The translations under genes and the position numbers were made by a program. Shown one piece after another: positions 51,514-55,929 of a stretch of 55,929 bases of DNA. Source of the DNA: JBAZDC01 sp041654595 (GTDB lineage Bacteria > Pseudomonadota > Gammaproteobacteria > Burkholderiales > Burkholderiaceae_B). A model generated the notes under the pieces. It worked only from the letters and a program-made list of their open reading frames with translations, was not told the origin of the DNA and ran no database searches. The stretch covers positions 1 to 55,929 of the forward strand of contig CAZKBT010000015.1 in NCBI GenBank assembly GCA_964551305.1, given 5' to 3'. How positions within the stretch are numbered: the stretch's first letter is position 1; every line of letters begins with the position of its first letter.

Positions 51514-52533
51514 ATGAGCATGGATGATAGAGCGAATGCGCTGTTGAAGGCGCTGATAGAGCGTTATATCGCGGACGGGCAGCCCGTCGGATCGCGCACG
51601 CTGTCGAAAATGTTTGATTTGTCCGCAGCCACGATACGCAATGTGATGGCCGACCTGGAAGATCTGGGGCTGATACATAGTCCGCATACGTCGGCAGGCC
51701 GGGTTCCGACTCCCAGGGGCTATCGGATTTTCGCCGATGCGCTGTTGTCGGTGAAAAAATTCGAGGTGCTGCCCGCCAGCCAGATCCGGCAGATGCTGCC
51801 GGCCGCGGAGCCGACACGCGCGGTATCGTCGGCCGCGGCCCTGTTGTCCAACCTGTCGCAATTCGCGGGCGTGGTCCTGGCGCCCAAGCGGGCGCAGGTT
51901 TTCCGGCAGATCGAGTTCATACGATTGTCGGATAAAAGAGTGCTGCTGATCATCGTGACCCCCGACGGCGACGTGCAGAACCGCATCCTGTTCGTGCCTC
52001 GCGACTACTATGAACACGAACTGATCGAGGCCAGCAATTTTTTCAACCAGCACTTTACCGGCATGTCCTTCGACGAAGTCAGGGAATCGATGGCCGACGA
52101 GCTGGCTTGCCTGCAGGCGGACATTTCCCGCCTCATGCAGGCAGCCGTCGAGGCGGGCACCGATACGGCCGATTCCGACGAGTCCGTGGTGATCGCCGGA
52201 GAAAGCAAGCTGCTGGATGTGTCCGATATCGCTTCGGACATGGACAGGCTGCGGCGCATGTTCGCCTTGTTCGAGAAGAAGACCGACCTGTTGCATCTGC
52301 TCGACGTATCCAGCAGGGCGCAGGGCGTGCAGATCTACATAGGGGGCGACTCGTCCCTGGTGCCCGTCGAAGACGTGTCGGTCATCACTGCGCCCTACGG
52401 GGTGGACGGCAAGGTCGTGGGTACCCTGGGGGTCATCGGGCCTTCCCGCATGGCCTATGAGCGGGTGATTCCCATCGTCGACATCACGGCCCGGCTGCTT
52501 TCGAACGCTTTGAGCCATAATCCTTCCTCGTAA
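51514..52533 (+). CDS. hrcA: Heat-inducible transcription repressor HrcA
   Basis: A repressor of about 340 residues acting on CIRCE elements of chaperone operons. The N-terminal helix-turn-helix covers residues 1-75 (LKALIERYIADGQPVGSRTL, LSAATIRNVMADLEDLG, HTSAGRVPTPRGYR). The GAF-like and inserted domains follow, ending YERVIPIVDITARLLS. The start may be ATG 51514 or 51520; a TTG at 51508 is also in frame. No ribosome site decides. No CIRCE element is visible in the window; its target (groESL) is probably elsewhere. Confidence 0.93.
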   Translation: MSMDDRANALLKALIERYIADGQPVGSRTLSKMFDLSAATIRNVMADLEDLGLIHSPHTSAGRVPTPRGYRIFADALLSVKKFEVLPASQIRQMLPAAEPTRAVSSAAALLSNLSQFAGVVLAPKRAQVFRQIEFIRLSDKRVLLIIVTPDGDVQNRILFVPRDYYEHELIEASNFFNQHFTGMSFDEVRESMADELACLQADISRLMQAAVEAGTDTADSDESVVIAGESKLLDVSDIASDMDRLRRMFALFEKKTDLLHLLDVSSRAQGVQIYIGGDSSLVPVEDVSVITAPYGVDGKVVGTLGVIGPSRMAYERVIPIVDITARLLSNALSHNPSS

Positions 52534-52592
52534 CTCGTTCCCGACCTTCGCGCGGCCATCCGGGCCGCGCGCCACATCGACCACCAGACTAT

Positions 52593-53657
52593 ATGTCCCG
52601 TTTCCTACCTATGCGCTATTTGCCCGAGCCGACGGACGGCCACGCACTCGATCCCATGGCGCAGGGGCGCCCGTCGCAGACGATCGGGGTGCTGCTGGTC
52701 AACCTGGGGACGCCCGACGAGCCGACGGCGGGGTCCATCCGGCGCTACCTGGCCGAGTTTCTCTCGGACGTGCGCGTCATCGAGATTCCGCCCGCGGTGT
52801 GGCAGGTGATTCTGCGTCTGTTCGTGCTACCCCGGCGGCCTGGGACGCTTGTGTCGCGTTACAGGGGCATCTGGCTGGATCAGGGCTCGCCGCTCCTGGT
52901 CTGGAGCCAGGCCATGGCCGACGGCGTGCGGCGGCGCCTGGGGGCGGCGGACGTGCCGGCGCGCGTGGCGTTGGGAATGCGCTATGGCAACCCGTCGATC
53001 GCGCAGGCCATGGCGCAATTGCGCGCCGCCGGGTGCGAGCGTATTCTGACCGTCCCTTTGTACCCCCAGTACGCGGCCAGCACGACGGCGACCGCCGTGG
53101 ACAAGGTCGCCTCGTACGCGGCCAGGCTGCGCAACCAGCCGGAACTGCGCTTCGTCAAGCGCTATTACGACGACGGCGGCTACATTCAAGCGCTTGCCGG
53201 GCGGATCAAGCGCTACTGGGCCGAAAACGGCAAGCCGCAGCGCCTGCTGCTCAGCTTTCACGGCCTGCCGCAGCGCTGCGTGCTGCAGGGCGACCCGTAT
53301 TACCAGGACTGCATGCAAACCGCCGCCTTGCTGCGCGAGGCGCTGGGCGAGGACGGCGCATTGGTGCACGTGTCCTTCCAGAGCCGCTTCGGCGCCGCGA
53401 AATGGCTGGAACCCTATACGGAGCCCACGTTGAAAGAGTGGGCGGGGCAGGGGATCACGCACGTGGACGTCATGTGTCCCGGATTCCTGGCCGATTGCCT
53501 GGAAACCTTGGAGGAGATCCAGGTCGAGTGCCGCGATGCCTATCTGGCGGCGGGGGGACGGCAATTCCGCTATTTACCCTGCCTGAACGATGATCCCGCC
53601 TGGCTGGATGCGTTGACGGCGATCGTTCGTCGGCATGTGGAGGGCTGGATCGATTGA
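52593..53657 (+). CDS. hemH: Ferrochelatase
   Basis: A 354-residue enzyme inserting Fe2+ into protoporphyrin IX, the last step of haem synthesis. GVLLVNLGTPDEPTAGSIR starts the fold, LLLSFHGLPQRCVLQGDPYY carries the catalytic histidine (about 215), and VDVMCPGFLADCLETLEEI holds the acidic pocket (about 295). It lies between hrcA and grpE, the typical order in Bordetella relatives. The exact first codon is uncertain because MxxMR-type starts lie close together. Confidence 0.95.
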   Translation: MSRFLPMRYLPEPTDGHALDPMAQGRPSQTIGVLLVNLGTPDEPTAGSIRRYLAEFLSDVRVIEIPPAVWQVILRLFVLPRRPGTLVSRYRGIWLDQGSPLLVWSQAMADGVRRRLGAADVPARVALGMRYGNPSIAQAMAQLRAAGCERILTVPLYPQYAASTTATAVDKVASYAARLRNQPELRFVKRYYDDGGYIQALAGRIKRYWAENGKPQRLLLSFHGLPQRCVLQGDPYYQDCMQTAALLREALGEDGALVHVSFQSRFGAAKWLEPYTEPTLKEWAGQGITHVDVMCPGFLADCLETLEEIQVECRDAYLAAGGRQFRYLPCLNDDPAWLDALTAIVRRHVEGWID

Positions 53658-53681
53658 ACGCCGGCTTTTTCCAGAGGGGGG

Positions 53682-53709
53682 CTTGAAATGGAAACATATG
53701 CCCTCATGT
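53682..53709 (+). promoter_or_regulatory. Heat-shock sigma-32 promoter upstream of grpE
   Basis: -35 CTTGAAA (53682-53688), 12-bp spacer, -10 CCCTCATGT (53701-53709), close to the sigma-32 consensus CTTGAAA-N(11-16)-CCCCATnT. It lies 41 bp before the grpE start, so heat induction of grpE-dnaK is likely independent of HrcA. Confidence 0.75.
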
Positions 53710-53749
53710 GCATGAAATTCACTGTTTCAGCATTTCTGGAGATATTTCT

Positions 53750-54346
53750 ATGTCGGCAGGTAATCAGCCTCGTGACCCGCAAAACCAGCAAGATAGCAAG
53801 GATACGTCCGAAGTGACCGAGAATCCGGCCGTTTCCGAAACGGCTGAGCGGCGGGACGGGTCCGGCGCGGAAGCGGAGCAGGAGAATCTGGCCGCGCTGC
53901 TGGAGCAGGCCCAAGAGCAGGTAGCCCAATATCATGACCAGTTGCTGCGCGCCAAGGCGGAAGTGGAAAACATCCGCCGCCGCGCCCAGGAAGACGTCGC
54001 CAAGGCGCGTAAATTCGGCACGGAAGCCTTCGCGGAAAGCCTGATCCCGGTCAAGGACAGTCTGGAGGCCGCTCTGGCTCAATCCGATCAGGGTCCAGAG
54101 GCATGGAAGGAAGGGGTCGAGATCACCCTGAGGCAGCTGGCGGCCGCCTTCGAGCGCAACCTGATGAAGGACGAGGCGCCGGCGCCCGGTGACAAATTCG
54201 ATCCGCATCGCCACCAGGCCATTTCGACGGTGCCCTCCGACTATCCCGAGGGCGCGGTCGTGGAACTGCTGCAAAAGGGCTACACGATCGCCGAACGGGT
54301 GCTTCGTCCGGCGCTGGTCACGGTATCGTCGGGAAATGCCTCTTGA
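53750..54346 (+). CDS. grpE: Nucleotide exchange factor GrpE
   Basis: A 198-residue DnaK cochaperone. A disordered, acidic N-terminus (1-50) precedes the long helix LLEQAQEQVAQYHDQLLRAK. The typical AEVENIRRRAQEDVAKARKF, FDPHRHQAISTV and GYTIAERVLRPALVTVS regions identify the head domain. The start at 53750 is preferred over the earlier ATG at 53708, which overlaps the sigma-32 promoter. dnaK follows after 75 bp. Confidence 0.95.
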   Translation: MSAGNQPRDPQNQQDSKDTSEVTENPAVSETAERRDGSGAEAEQENLAALLEQAQEQVAQYHDQLLRAKAEVENIRRRAQEDVAKARKFGTEAFAESLIPVKDSLEAALAQSDQGPEAWKEGVEITLRQLAAAFERNLMKDEAPAPGDKFDPHRHQAISTVPSDYPEGAVVELLQKGYTIAERVLRPALVTVSSGNAS

Positions 54347-54421
54347 AATAGTCGGCGTCTCCCCCCAAATAACAGTCATCGAATCATTTCCACAGAAATT
54401 TTTTAGCAGGATTAATCGAAA

Positions 54422-55929
<1,508 letters not shown>

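Noticed and set aside
49898..51817. 639-residue minus-strand frame spanning nadK and recN
   Set aside because: It is out of frame with both genes, whose motifs are complete, and consists of Arg/Ala/Pro-rich sequence.

Overview
The window is a GC-rich stretch of a betaproteobacterial chromosome, most likely a member of the Alcaligenaceae (Bordetella/Achromobacter/Pusillimonas group). The pointers are the housekeeping run murB, dapB, bamE/fur, recN, nadK, hrcA, hemH, grpE, dnaK, the Bug-type tricarboxylate receptor, and many GntR- and LysR-controlled organic-acid catabolic genes. No transposase, integrase, phage gene or CRISPR array is visible.

Layout. (1) 1-9.8 kb is an iron block: a minus-strand imelysin / di-heme oxidoreductase / imelysin set, a three-gene membrane operon (DUF3649, PepSY, DUF3325), a divergent two-component system and a TonB-dependent receptor, with Fur-box-like sites in the three control regions. 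(2) 9.9-11.4 kb holds an NfsA-like nitroreductase and an unrecognised membrane-anchored protein. (3) 11.5-16.7 kb is a GntR/FCD-controlled catabolic block (esterase, Bug receptor, enolase-superfamily dehydratase, D-2-hydroxyacid dehydrogenase), with the same ATTGT-N2-ACAAT operator over both outward promoters. (4) 17.0-17.7 kb is a fluoride riboswitch, the CrcB/FluC channel and a collapsed DUF190 gene. (5) 17.8-22.5 kb is one very large sensor protein (GAF, about six PAS, GGDEF, EAL, zinc-binding CZB-like end).

(6) 22.6-34.2 kb is the most interesting block: a LysR regulator diverging from ATP-dependent hydantoinase/oxoprolinase subunits, a class V aminotransferase-like PLP enzyme, an Asp/Glu-racemase-superfamily enzyme, a polar amino-acid-type ABC transporter (receptor, two permeases, ATPase) and an amidase. 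A 37-bp element next to the LysR gene recurs upstream of the transporter operon with 28 of 37 positions identical, which ties the two halves into one regulon. The substrate looks like a cyclic or amide nitrogen compound, but the sequence does not name it. (7) 34.2-42.8 kb is mixed: a three-domain copper nitrite reductase behind an FNR/DNR-type site, a glutathione transferase, an internally deleted TDT transporter, PQQ glucose dehydrogenase, a Tat-exported aldo/keto reductase coupled to a 12-TM-type transporter, and a P-loop ATPase. (8) 42.8-45.4 kb is a more AT-rich patch with an LPX-type leucine-rich-repeat protein and two acetyltransferases, lying against the 3' end of tRNA-Gly(GCC); it looks acquired. 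(9) 45.8 kb to the end is conserved core chromosome, ending inside dnaK.
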